NCBI RefSeq assembly: GCF_000979455.1
Contig: NZ_JJOY01000006.1
Location: 115,622 to 179,621 of the forward strand
Direction: 5' to 3'
DNA: 64,000 nucleotides
From: Methanosarcina sp. 2.H.T.1A.6
Lineage (GTDB): Archaea; Halobacteriota; Methanosarcinia; Methanosarcinales; Methanosarcinaceae
Under the pieces are notes generated by a model that saw nothing but the letters and a program-made list of their open reading frames with translations, was not told where the DNA came from and did not search any database. The translations under genes and the position numbers were made by a program. Within the stretch, counting starts at the first letter, position 1; each line of letters begins with the position of its first letter. Shown here piece by piece: positions 16,363 to 25,119 of the stretch.

Positions 16363-17262
16363 TTACTCAAATGCTTTTATTCCAATGCTTTTTGCCTGAA
16401 TTTCACTTATTTCCGTTTTTATTTCCTTTACATGTACATCCATCTGAGGGAAGGGAATTTCAATTCCTTCTCTTCTGTAAGCCTCAAAGACCCCGGCGGT
16501 CAGATTATTCTTTACAGCCGCAAAGTCCCCGGTTTTTGTCCAGGCCCTGAGCTGCAAATTTACGGAAGAATTAGCAAGCTCGGTAGTTACCACCGCAGGT
16601 TCAGGATCCGGGAGTACAAGAGGGTGCCCTTTCATAAGGTCGAGAGCTATCTTGATAGCTATTTCAATGTCTGATGAATAGCTTATGCCCACATCCACGG
16701 AAGCCCGTCTTGTAGGCATGCGGGTCATATTGACAATGGAACTTCCCCAGACAAGCTTATTCGGGATTGTTATAAGCTGGTTGTCAGGGGTCAGGAGTTC
16801 TGTCGACATAATCCCAACTGCTTTTACTTTCCCCGTCTGTCCGTTTACTATTACCATCTCTCCCATGTCAATAGGCCTGATTGCCGCAACCCATACTCCG
16901 GCTGATAAGTTCGTAAGGGTGTCCTGCATCCCCAGGCCCAGAACCAGACCTATTATCGCAGAAAGCCCTACTACAAAACTATCCACATCAAAACTCAGGC
17001 TCTTCAAAAAGGCCAGGATAACTATCACATACAGGAGGATGCTCAGAAAATGTGCCAGAAACTGAGTCGTAAGGTCAGGTAGTTTTGTTTTCTGTATTCC
17101 TTTCCTGAAAATATAAACAAGAAATTTTACTGAAATAAATCCTCCAATCAGCACTATTATTGCGAAAATCAGCCTGGATACTGTTATATCAGTATACGGA
17201 ATCATCTGTTCTATTATTCCATTGCTTATTCCATCAATTCCATTGCTTATTCCATCACCCAT
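16363..17262 (-). CDS. MscS-family mechanosensitive channel
   Basis: 299 residues. Two hydrophobic helices (about 28-50 and 66-88) precede the pore-lining TM3 (about 93-123), which has the Gly/Ala-rich packing of MscS (VVGLSAIIGLVLGLGMQDTL). The beta domain follows with PIDMGEMVIVNGQTGKVKAV (about 142-161) and LITIPNKLVWGSSIVNMTR, then the alpha-beta C-terminal domain. It opens under membrane tension to release solutes in hypo-osmotic shock. GAGGG lies nine bases upstream of the ATG. The N terminus has a small ISNGI repeat. Sequence between 16173 and 16362 is T-rich with a repeated TTTTATCCAGTTAT-like unit. Confidence 0.9.
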   Translation of the reverse strand: MGDGISNGIDGISNGIIEQMIPYTDITVSRLIFAIIVLIGGFISVKFLVYIFRKGIQKTKLPDLTTQFLAHFLSILLYVIVILAFLKSLSFDVDSFVVGLSAIIGLVLGLGMQDTLTNLSAGVWVAAIRPIDMGEMVIVNGQTGKVKAVGIMSTELLTPDNQLITIPNKLVWGSSIVNMTRMPTRRASVDVGISYSSDIEIAIKIALDLMKGHPLVLPDPEPAVVTTELANSSVNLQLRAWTKTGDFAAVKNNLTAGVFEAYRREGIEIPFPQMDVHVKEIKTEISEIQAKSIGIKAFE

Positions 17263-17481
17263 TTTTTATTTCCCTCGCTTTTTAACACATATAGGGATTT
17301 AAGAAATATACCCCAAATAACTGCGTCAAATAATTAACTTTACCAAATTATTTATCCTATTAAATTATTAATTATTTTAAGTATTAAACCCTAACGAGTT
17401 CTAAACCGTATAAAATTATTAATCTATAGATTTATTGGCTGCATATATTTATTAAACTCATCAAATTCAGGAAGGCCTAAA

Positions 17482-18759
17482 TTGAAGTGGATCAAAAAGC
17501 TCTTCGGAAAACAAGAAAGCTCTCACGAGAAAATTATTTTCAGTGAAGTTAGTTTTGATGAACTGCCCGCATTGCTGGAAGAGAGTTCTCAAAAAATATC
17601 TTCTGAAATAGAAAAGGATGTCTCGGGCCTTTTCAGAAAGCTTGAAGTTGCGATTTCTGAGCTTAAAGAAAGCAATTCCAGGCTTCTGGAAGCAAAAGTT
17701 GAGGGAGATTTTGACATAAGGGCTGTAAAACGAGCAAAGAGCAACCGGGAAAATGTAACAAAACAGGTTGGAGTCTTCATAGATAAATTAGGAGTTATGG
17801 AAAATACGGATTTCAAGGCCCTTAAAGGGTTTCATGAAGCAGCTGTGCAGAATCTGGACACCTGTCTTGAACATATGAACCAGAGTTTCCGATACACCAG
17901 GGCTGTCTTTCCTCAGGAGTCAAAAGACGTTACTGAAAGCCTTGGCAGGTTGGGTCAGGTCCTTAATGAGCTAAGGGAAACGATTCGGGGACATAAAAGG
18001 GAAATGGAAGCTATTGAAGCAGCTTCTACAGGCATGAAAGATATTCAGGAATTATCTGCCTCAATGGAGGCTGAAAACCTGGAAATCGAATCTAAAAAAC
18101 GGAAAATCCAGACTTTAAAAGATGAAATTGCCAGAACCGGTCAGGCTCTCGAAGATTTCAAACAGGGAGAAGCCTGGCAAAATCTGCAGAGCCTTCAGGG
18201 AGAATTAGATATTGCCAGAGACAGGCTCAAAAAAGCCGAAACAGGCCTGAACTCCCTTGTCATTCCTTTTTCAGGCAACCTCTCAAAGATAAAAAAACTC
18301 CATGAAAGCAGCAGGTATACTTTAAAGCCAGAGGTAAAGCAGCAGCTTGATATCTGCCTTGAAGCTCCTGTAAACCTTGACCCTTCTTTTTTCCCGGAGC
18401 TTCAGAAGGTTTTTGAGGATCCTGCCCTTGACATACAAACCCAGAAGAAAGAAAAAACCCTGGCACAGGTCAGATCCGCAATTTCGGGCTTTGATGAGAA
18501 GAAAAAAGAATATGTTGCAGCTCAAAAAGCGTTTGAAGCAAAAAAAGCCGAACTCGCAAGCTCGGATACCGGAAAACTTGCCGGCCTTGAACACAAGGAG
18601 GCAGAACTGCTGGCAAGAGCCCGCCTGCTTGAAGAAGAAGTTGAAAGTACCGAAAAGAAATTGACTGTTTTAAAGGAAGAACTTAAAAGTAGAGAAGAAG
18701 AGCTTCAGTCCAGTGTGACCGTAATTGACAGCAGCGTAAAAATTCAATTCCTGCCCTGA
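17482..18759 (+). CDS. Coiled-coil protein of unknown function
   Basis: 425 residues, largely alpha-helical heptad sequence rich in Glu, Lys and Leu: coiled coils about 25-75, 150-260 and 330-410, separated by a less regular block around 270-320 (FSGNLSKIKKLHESSRYTLK). The first ten residues (MKWIKKLFGK) form a short amphipathic basic helix that could touch the membrane. There is no ATPase motif, so it is not an SMC protein although the rods resemble one. The start is TTG 17482 with AGGAAGG upstream. A strong hairpin at 18803 follows. I do not know a function. Confidence 0.7.
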   Translation: MKWIKKLFGKQESSHEKIIFSEVSFDELPALLEESSQKISSEIEKDVSGLFRKLEVAISELKESNSRLLEAKVEGDFDIRAVKRAKSNRENVTKQVGVFIDKLGVMENTDFKALKGFHEAAVQNLDTCLEHMNQSFRYTRAVFPQESKDVTESLGRLGQVLNELRETIRGHKREMEAIEAASTGMKDIQELSASMEAENLEIESKKRKIQTLKDEIARTGQALEDFKQGEAWQNLQSLQGELDIARDRLKKAETGLNSLVIPFSGNLSKIKKLHESSRYTLKPEVKQQLDICLEAPVNLDPSFFPELQKVFEDPALDIQTQKKEKTLAQVRSAISGFDEKKKEYVAAQKAFEAKKAELASSDTGKLAGLEHKEAELLARARLLEEEVESTEKKLTVLKEELKSREEELQSSVTVIDSSVKIQFLP

Positions 18760-18802
18760 AATTCAAGAATTTATACTATTATCAGGAGAACCTGAATTTT
18801 AT

Positions 18803-18827
18803 AGGGGATTTTTAGAGAAATCCCCCT
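18803..18827 (+). terminator. Stem-loop terminator after the coiled-coil gene
   Basis: AGGGGATTT and AAATCCCCCT pair around a 6-nt loop, 45 nt after the stop codon. Confidence 0.55.
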
Positions 18828-19044
18828 TACCTGAGAAATACTTCCATTGACCACAAATTACTTTCCCAATCTAATTTTCTATCTCTTCTAGGTTTTGCTT
18901 TTTTCCTGTTGTGTTTATTTCTGGCTTTCCTCTTCTTTTCCTTTTCTGCAGAAAAGACCACTATTCTGCGTCGAGTGTGACAAGACATTTCGGTAGAGCG
19001 AATACGGTTGTACGGATCAGAAATATCTGTATTTAGGTCCTTCG

Positions 19045-19509
19045 TTGTTTTGTGTGGATCTCCTATATGAAATTAAAGAACACGCTGATTGTGCCAGAAA
19101 ACAGGGTACTAAAATAGATGAAGATACGATCAAAACATTCATAGAAAAGTATCATTCAATACTAATAAAAGGATTTGAAGACAATCCTCCACCTGAAATA
19201 TCAAAAGACGATGAGGTTAAAAGAGGAAGACAAGCGCAGAGTAAGGCAAAAAATCTTCTTGATAGACTTGCAAAGTATGAAAAAGAGATCTTGAGGTTTG
19301 CTATGGATCTGAGAGTTCCTTTTAGCAACAACCAGGCAGAAAGAGATCTCAGGATGATAACAATTCAACAAAAAATATCAGGAAATTTTAGAAAACAATA
19401 TGGTACGGATGTATTCTGTAGAATAAGGGGATACATATCTACACTAATAAAAAATAAAATGCCTGTTATTAGTTTACTTCATGCGGCGATTGAAGATGTA
19501 CCTCCCTAA
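19045..19509 (+). pseudogene. C-terminal fragment of an IS66-family transposase
   Basis: The last 154 residues of an IS66 transposase. The diagnostic block is RVPFSNNQAERDLRMITIQQ followed by KISGNFRKQYGTDVFCRIRG, which contains the final catalytic region (the Glu of NNQAERDLR) and the conserved C terminus YISTLIKNKMPVISLLHAAI. Full-length enzymes are about 450-520 residues; the zinc-finger, helix-turn-helix and first two catalytic acidic residues are missing, and no open frame continues upstream. So this is a dead remnant. I could not identify terminal inverted repeats. Confidence 0.88.
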
Positions 19510-19723
19510 CCCTGAATAGATACTTCTTTTCTTTAACTTATTTTGTATTCCCTTTATGAGTTCATATCATTTCAAATCAAATATTATTAAACAAGATTTT
19601 TATTCCAATTACAGTTTTTGCAGTCCGGTTTTTAATTTAATGAATATGTACCGGTAAAATACGAAACAGTAATAACCTGTGGGTTCATAAATTGTAATAA
19701 CGGCTTGAAACTGGAGGCTAAAT

Positions 19724-20323
19724 TTGCTTTTAACAGAAGAATTCCTTCTGCTTGAGCCTGGACTTGAGGCTGTTAGGGCTCGAGAAGAGGCTCAGCTTTT
19801 CAGGGTAATAGATGAATTGGGTGAGCTTGGGATGAGATTTTTTTCAGGTCGGCTCTCGCAAGGGGTAACAGGCGAGACAATCGCGTGCATAAAATCCCTG
19901 GGGATGGCTGCGGCTGAGGAAAATATGACAGATGGTGTTCTTAACGCGGCAGCTTCCCTCGGGCTGATCGGGCAGGAAGCAGCAAGAAACGGGGCTAATG
20001 AAGCAGTGCTGGAGACTGCTCTTGCTCTTAAAGCTCTGGGGGAAAAAACAGCTTACATGGAAACGATTTTTTCTCTTCGGCTGATAGCTATCTCCCTTAA
20101 AGAAGTCGGAAAAGAGGCGGTCAGGCAAGGAATGGAAAATGAGGCTATAAAAAGCCAGTTTTGTTTAAAAGAACTCCATAATTCTTGCATAGGCTCGGAA
20201 AATGAATTTGAAACCTTCAATGAAGATTTTTTTTCTTTAATCAGGGATATTGGAAGGTGCGCTGCAGATGAGGGTCTTGAAAAAGCTGCAATAAATGCCG
20301 CAGCCCTGATGGAAGATTTTTAA
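19724..20323 (+). CDS. Alpha-helical repeat protein (paralogue of the 21086 gene)
   Basis: 199 residues made of consecutive short helices with recurring LG..A...A patterns every 30-37 residues, for example SLGMAAAEENMTDGVLNAAA then SLGLIGQEAARNGANEAVLE and ALKALGEKTAYMETIFSLRL. The same pattern fills the protein at 21086, so they are distant paralogues. Such alpha solenoids usually bind proteins; no enzyme motif is present. Start TTG at 19724 with a TGGAGG site upstream. No signal peptide or membrane helix, so cytoplasmic. Confidence 0.7.
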   Translation: MLLTEEFLLLEPGLEAVRAREEAQLFRVIDELGELGMRFFSGRLSQGVTGETIACIKSLGMAAAEENMTDGVLNAAASLGLIGQEAARNGANEAVLETALALKALGEKTAYMETIFSLRLIAISLKEVGKEAVRQGMENEAIKSQFCLKELHNSCIGSENEFETFNEDFFSLIRDIGRCAADEGLEKAAINAAALMEDF

Positions 20324-21085
20324 TTTACTCTAAAAGATCTTATCTAGATACTGTAAAAGAAACTCTTTATTCGTTTTTAAATCCGGACTAAATACAGAGG
20401 ATACTCCTTTCGTTTTTAATGCCTACCCAATACATTATTATTTAGATCCCGGTACAAAAATAATTTAGTCTAATAGGGGAAAGGTAAGGAGTTGAACCCT
20501 TTCCCCTGCCATGGAGGTTATGTTGTTTGTACTCACACGGGAAAATATGCCAGAATCCCGGATGAGTTTTTTATTTGTATGATATATATTATGTAAGAAA
20601 TGTATTTAACTCTTTTCCTTTAATGATAATGTAGGACTGTTTGGATTAATTAGTCCGATATCTTTTCAGAGAACCGAATAGATAAACCATATATAAAAGC
20701 CAATGACTCTCTAAAATCATTTGTATATAAAATAAAGTTATTGCCTCACTTTTAAATAAATATTCAGTCTTTTATTAGTCGGTCAATATAATTCGGAATA
20801 TCCGTAAAGGCACCTCATGTCTTTTTTCCTGCGCTTTGCAGAGCTGAAGCCGGCCTTCCACCCAGATCAGTATTTCTCTTGACCCCGAAAATCGTATTTA
20901 AATCTATAGTTTATAGGACACCTCCACCAGCTTGCCTGGCAGCCGGTCAAAAGAAATAAACGCCTGAAAACTCTTTATAAATTTCCAAAAATATAGGAAG
21001 ACTAATATCAGAGTATACCGATATAAATAATTTAATTATTAAAACCGGCATTTATAACAGGATTTGACTGGAAAGGGGTTTTAAC
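20324..21085. other. 760-bp intergenic region without a recognisable gene
   Basis: AT-rich sequence. A tiny frame at 20521 (20 codons, ATGGAGGTT before it) is too short to accept. Several TATA-like strings occur, including ATATAAATAA at 21021-21030, which fits a start near 21050 for the next gene. A CTTTATAAATTT string lies at about 20971. Confidence 0.5.
21021..21030 (+). promoter_or_regulatory. TATA box of the second helical-repeat gene
   Basis: ATATAAATAA about 60 nt before the ATG, giving a leader of about 35 nt that contains GAAAGGGG as ribosome site. Confidence 0.4.
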
Positions 21086-21832
21086 ATGTTCTCATTGAAC
21101 GAACAAAAAGCTATTGAACTTGGAGAATCTGGAGAAAAAGCTGTAAGGGAACAAAATGAATATGACGCACTCCAGTATATTGAGTACCTTCGGGAATTCA
21201 GCGAAGAGCTGATAATGGCAAACCTGGAGACAGATTTAAAAAGGGCTATAATCTCACTCCGGAATATAGGTAATAAAGCCGTCCAGAAGAAGATTGATAC
21301 CGTTGCAACTAATACGATACAGGTCCTTAAAAGCCTTGCAGAACCTACGCTTGAGAAAAACCTTTCAAATGCCATGTGGTCTTTTTCAAAAGCTGTGCAG
21401 GAGATAGGGAAAGGGGCAGTGCAGTTTCAGATGCTTGAACCTGCAAAAAATGCAGTGGAAGCACTCGAAGCTATAGGATCAGGGGCCGTTGCAAAGAGAA
21501 TGGAAGTTGTAACCCTCTGGACTACCCTGGTACTTGAGGAGATGAGTTACCTGGCAGACAGGCAGCAGCTCGAAGACCTCAGCAACATGGCAAAAACTGC
21601 AAGAGAAGGAATTATAAAGGCCTCGGAGGAAGGGAAGTTCGTTACAAGGGAACAGATCGAAAAGTATCCTCAGCTTATCGCCCAGACAGTAGGTGAATTC
21701 GCAGAGCTTCAGAACCTTCAGCCCGCAGGTTACGAAGGCAGGCCCAATGAGGAATTCACAGAAGATGAATTTTTCGAAGAAGAAGCCGAGGAAGAAGAAC
21801 CTGAAGCCGGAGCTTCTGAAAAGGAAAAATAA
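21086..21832 (+). CDS. Alpha-helical repeat protein with acidic tail
   Basis: 248 residues. Residues 1-165 are about four helical repeats of 36 residues recognisable by I.NIGNKAVQKK, VQEIGKGAVQFQM and LEAIGSGAVAKRM at regular spacing, as in the 19724 protein. Residues 205-248 form a strongly acidic, disordered tail (EEFTEDEFFEEEAEEEEPEA) absent from the paralogue. A scaffold or chaperone-like role is possible but not shown. Good GGAAAGGGG ribosome site. Divergently organised relative to nothing; the trp operon ends 130 nt downstream on the other strand. Confidence 0.72.
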   Translation: MFSLNEQKAIELGESGEKAVREQNEYDALQYIEYLREFSEELIMANLETDLKRAIISLRNIGNKAVQKKIDTVATNTIQVLKSLAEPTLEKNLSNAMWSFSKAVQEIGKGAVQFQMLEPAKNAVEALEAIGSGAVAKRMEVVTLWTTLVLEEMSYLADRQQLEDLSNMAKTAREGIIKASEEGKFVTREQIEKYPQLIAQTVGEFAELQNLQPAGYEGRPNEEFTEDEFFEEEAEEEEPEAGASEKEK

Positions 21833-21868
21833 CAACTATGTGGGTTAGACTACCAGTGGGTTAGCAAA

Positions 21869-21929
21869 GTTATCAGCTAACAGAATTATTAGCTAACAGA
21901 ATTATTAGCTAACAGAATTATCAGCTAAA
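21869..21929. repeat. Tandem repeat, 17-bp unit, between convergent genes
   Basis: About 3.5 copies of TTATYAGCTAACAGAA-like sequence just downstream of the helical-repeat gene and the trpG stop. Confidence 0.75.
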
Positions 21930-21964
21930 TAATACAGGCCGGGCAGAAAAAATTTAGGGCTGTT

Positions 21965-22567
21965 TTAAACAGCCTGCTGTCTTTTTTTAAAGTTCTTCGA
22001 TATTTCCAGAAATCTTTCTATTATTTTCAACCCTTCGGGAGTAAGCACGGACTCAGGGTGGAATTGCAGGCCGTAGATAGGATATTCTGCGTGTTCGACT
22101 GCCATGATGGTCCCGTCTTCTGCTCGTGCAGTAACCTTTATTCCGGGAGCCGGTTTCCCAATCTCAAGTGAATGGTAGCGACCTGCTTCAAATTGCTCTT
22201 TAAGTGTTGTAAAGAGCGCCGATTCAATGTGCAGGACCCTTGAACTTTTTCCGTGTACAGGTCCCACTTTACTTCTCCCTACAGGTCCTCCGAAGGCTAC
22301 GTTGATTGCCTGGTGCCCCAGACAGACTCCCAGAAGAGGGATTTCCCTGCCCATTTCCCTGATGATCTCCAGGCAGTTTCCTATGTCCTTCGGGTCCGAA
22401 GGATTTCCGGGTCCGGGAGAAATTACCAGGGCATCAGGCTTTATTTCTCTGAGTTCTTCTAAGGTTACTGTGTTGGGAAGGACCAGGGTATCTTTTTCAA
22501 AATACGAAATGTAATCTACCAGGTTCCACACAAAGGAGTCCTTGTTGTTAATGAAAACAATCTTCAC
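21965..22567 (-). CDS. trpG: Anthranilate synthase component II (glutamine amidotransferase)
   Basis: 200 residues, class I glutamine amidotransferase. Catalytic Cys82 sits in LLGVCLGHQAI, and His170-Pro-Glu172 in GLQFHPESV completes the triad; the oxyanion SPGPGNPSDP is at 50-59. It releases ammonia from glutamine for TrpE to make anthranilate from chorismate. Start GTG at 22567 with an AGGAGGTG site. It is the last gene of the tryptophan operon, separated from trpE by a 187-nt spacer carrying a tandem repeat, an unusual gap in an otherwise compact operon. Confidence 0.95.
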   Translation of the reverse strand: MKIVFINNKDSFVWNLVDYISYFEKDTLVLPNTVTLEELREIKPDALVISPGPGNPSDPKDIGNCLEIIREMGREIPLLGVCLGHQAINVAFGGPVGRSKVGPVHGKSSRVLHIESALFTTLKEQFEAGRYHSLEIGKPAPGIKVTARAEDGTIMAVEHAEYPIYGLQFHPESVLTPEGLKIIERFLEISKNFKKRQQAV

Positions 22568-22667
22568 TTGAAAACACCTCCTGAAGCTATTTCTTCCGGA
22601 TTTTTACTTCCCGGAGTTCTTTTCCCTGAATTTCCCTGCCCTGAAATCTCCCTCATTAAATGTATTT

Positions 22668-22754
22668 CCATATATCTCATCTCAAATTTTCATATATCTC
22701 AAACTTTCATATGTCTCAAACTTTCATATGTCTCAAACTTTCATATATTTCATC
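22668..22754. repeat. 17-bp tandem repeat between trpE and trpG
   Basis: Four to five copies of TCATATGTCTCAAACTT-like units. A CT-rich noncoding insert inside the operon. Confidence 0.85.
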
Positions 22755-24428
22755 TCAGAGTTCTCCGCCGATAGCCGCAAGCATTGCTGCCATCTTTCGC
22801 TCGGTCTCCCTGAACTCATACGCAGGATCGGAATCTGCAACAATGCCTGCCCCTGCCTGCACTGAAGCCTTTTTGCCCTGTACAAGCACGGTCCGGATAA
22901 CGATTGCAAAATCAGCATCCCCGTTCCAGCTGTAGTACCCGACCCCACCGCCGTAGATTCCTCTTGGAGTTGTTTCAAGTTCGGAAATAATCTCCATTGC
23001 GCGGATTTTCGGAGCCCCTGAAAGCGTCCCTGCCGGAAATACCGCCCTGAAAGCGTCGAACTGGTCACACTCGGGCCTCAGGGTTCCCGAAACCGTACTT
23101 TCTATATGCTGGACATGGGAATACTTCAGGACTTTCATGAAGTCGGAAACCTTTACCGAGCCGCTTTCCGAAACCATCCGGACATCGTTTCGTCCGAGGT
23201 CAACAAGCATTACATGTTCTGCTCTTTCCTTCTCGTCGTTGAGCATGTGTGAAGCCAGGGCTTCATCCTCAGCTTCGGACTTTCCCCTCGGGCAAGTGCC
23301 TGCAATGGGATTTATTATAATAGTGCTTTTGTGTACGGTCAGCAGGGTCTCAGGGCTTGCCCCTACAATTGCAAGGTCTCCAAACTCAAAGATATACATG
23401 TAAGGGCTGGGGTTGATTGCCCTGAGCTGCATGTAAAGCTCAAACGAAGACTGCTCCAGTTCGAACTCGCATTCCCTGGAAAGGACTACCTGGAAAATAT
23501 CCCCTGCAAAAATATGTTCTTTCGCCTGGAGTACGGACTCCTCAAATCCCGCCTGGTCAACGCTGCAGACCTGTACGCGTGGACCTGATGCCGTCGATGG
23601 GCTCGAAACTTTTGCTCCTGAAACAATTGCTTTTTCGGTTGATGCTTTTGCTATATCTTCCGGCAGGTGAGCTCCCTTAATTCTGGAGCAGAGCCTTTCT
23701 GCCTCTGAAAGCGCTTCTTCGTACACTTTTCCTGCATCCGACTCCGGGCTTACGAAGGGGGTGACAACTATGTAGACCTCTTCAGTCAGGTGGTCGAAGA
23801 CAAAACTTTTTGAAACGAGCAGGTACTGAAGTTCGGGGATGTCGGACTCAAAGCCTTTCTCGACCCCAAGCCAGCTGTCATAGATTGCATCGTACGCTGT
23901 ATAGCCGATAGCCCCTCCCAGGAAGGTCTGCCTCTCAAAACGTCTGGAATTAATAAGTTCTATCCCGTTTGCCGGAGGAAAAGCCAGGCGAAGGGCATCG
24001 AAAACATCTTTTCCCTCTGGAATTGCAGCTGTAAACTTTTCCGGACCTTCATTTTTCTTCGCTTCTTTATTCTCTGCGGTTTCCGGGCCGCAGACTTCCT
24101 CCATCTTTGCGCAGATCGCTTCAAAGAGAGGAGAAGCTTTTGGGTTAAGGAGCTCAAGGGAAATTTTTCGGTCACTTATTTTCAGCACGGCATCGGGGTC
24201 GTTTCCAACAAAGGAGTACCTTGCCCTGCTTTCCTGTTTTTCAACGGACTCCAGCAGGTAGGAGTAGCCTGTTGTCCCTGAAACCCGCAGGGCCCCGTAA
24301 AGTTCGAGGGGAGAGCAGGCAGGGGAACATCCAGCCTCAACTTTTGCAAAGAGCTGGACCAGGCCCGGCCTTTCGAGCCCGGAGACAAGTTCCAGAAATT
24401 CATCTTTTCCAAGGTCAAAGGAAAGCAT
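22755..24428 (-). CDS. trpE: Anthranilate synthase component I
   Basis: 557 residues of chorismate-utilising enzyme. The tryptophan feedback motif LLES is at 58-61, so allosteric inhibition by tryptophan is expected. The catalytic part carries PSPYMYIFEFGDLAIVGASP, GTCPRGKSEAEDEAL, HVMLVDLGRNDVRMV and PAGTLSGAPKIRAMEIISEL, all canonical. It makes anthranilate from chorismate using ammonia passed from TrpG. The frame opens at GTG 24434, but ATG 24428 has GAGGTG at the right distance. An acidic/basic low-complexity insert (ENKEAKKNEGPEK, about 120-132) is seen. The gene overlaps the end of trpF by 14 nt. Confidence 0.95.
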   Translation of the reverse strand: MLSFDLGKDEFLELVSGLERPGLVQLFAKVEAGCSPACSPLELYGALRVSGTTGYSYLLESVEKQESRARYSFVGNDPDAVLKISDRKISLELLNPKASPLFEAICAKMEEVCGPETAENKEAKKNEGPEKFTAAIPEGKDVFDALRLAFPPANGIELINSRRFERQTFLGGAIGYTAYDAIYDSWLGVEKGFESDIPELQYLLVSKSFVFDHLTEEVYIVVTPFVSPESDAGKVYEEALSEAERLCSRIKGAHLPEDIAKASTEKAIVSGAKVSSPSTASGPRVQVCSVDQAGFEESVLQAKEHIFAGDIFQVVLSRECEFELEQSSFELYMQLRAINPSPYMYIFEFGDLAIVGASPETLLTVHKSTIIINPIAGTCPRGKSEAEDEALASHMLNDEKERAEHVMLVDLGRNDVRMVSESGSVKVSDFMKVLKYSHVQHIESTVSGTLRPECDQFDAFRAVFPAGTLSGAPKIRAMEIISELETTPRGIYGGGVGYYSWNGDADFAIVIRTVLVQGKKASVQAGAGIVADSDPAYEFRETERKMAAMLAAIGGEL

Positions 24429-25119
24429 CGGCACACCTCACTTCTTCAATAAACGTCCTGATTTTCACAGCATCTTTTTTTCCGCAGGTCTCTACCCCTG
24501 AAGCCGTGTCCACAGCATAGGGGGAAACTGCCCTGATAGCTTCCTGCACGTTTTCGGGTTTGAGCCCGCCGGCAAGGATCAGGGGAAGTTCTGTTTCTTC
24601 TGCAATTCTCCGGCTCAGGTCCCAGTCATGAACAAAGCCTGTACCGCCGGCTTTTCCGGCAACCCCTGAGTCCAGAAGCACGCTGTCCACAGCTCCGCTT
24701 TCTTCCAGCTCGCGGACCTCTTCAAGAAGCCGCTTTACAAGGTCCTGGAGTTTAGAAGCTCCCCGACCGGCAGGCACAGAAAGGGTTTTTATGATGGGGA
24801 TGTCTGTTTTTTCCCTTATGACTTCAAGTTCGATAAGGGGCAGACTGGAGTGGATCTGCACTATGTCCGGCCTTACTTTATCGATAAGTTCCAGGGCGCA
24901 GGTGGAATTTTCAGGCATTATGACCATTACCGAATCAAGGAATTTCGGAACTTTTGAGACAAGGGCAGCAGCGGTGTCCGAATCGAGTTTCCTCGGGCTT
25001 TCCACAGGGACTTCCGTGATAAAACCCACGGCATCAGCTCCGTAAAGGGCTGCAAGTTCCATATCTTCAGGACTGCGGATCCCGCAGATTTTTACCCGGG
25101 TTTTCGGGCATGTTTTCAT
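24415..25119 (-). CDS. trpF: Phosphoribosylanthranilate isomerase
   Basis: 234-residue TIM barrel that performs the Amadori rearrangement of phosphoribosylanthranilate. Catalytic Cys12 is in VKICGIRSPEDM and the catalytic Asp in VLLDSGVAGKAGGTG (about 142); the phosphate loop is LAGGLKPENV (about 190). Its start ATG overlaps the trpD stop (ATGA) and its end overlaps trpE, so translation of the three is coupled. Confidence 0.94.
   Translation of the reverse strand: MKTCPKTRVKICGIRSPEDMELAALYGADAVGFITEVPVESPRKLDSDTAAALVSKVPKFLDSVMVIMPENSTCALELIDKVRPDIVQIHSSLPLIELEVIREKTDIPIIKTLSVPAGRGASKLQDLVKRLLEEVRELEESGAVDSVLLDSGVAGKAGGTGFVHDWDLSRRIAEETELPLILAGGLKPENVQEAIRAVSPYAVDTASGVETCGKKDAVKIRTFIEEVRCADAFL

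Noticed and set aside
17482-18759. SMC or Rad50 protein
   Set aside because: Coiled coils are similar, but there is no Walker A, Walker B or signature motif.
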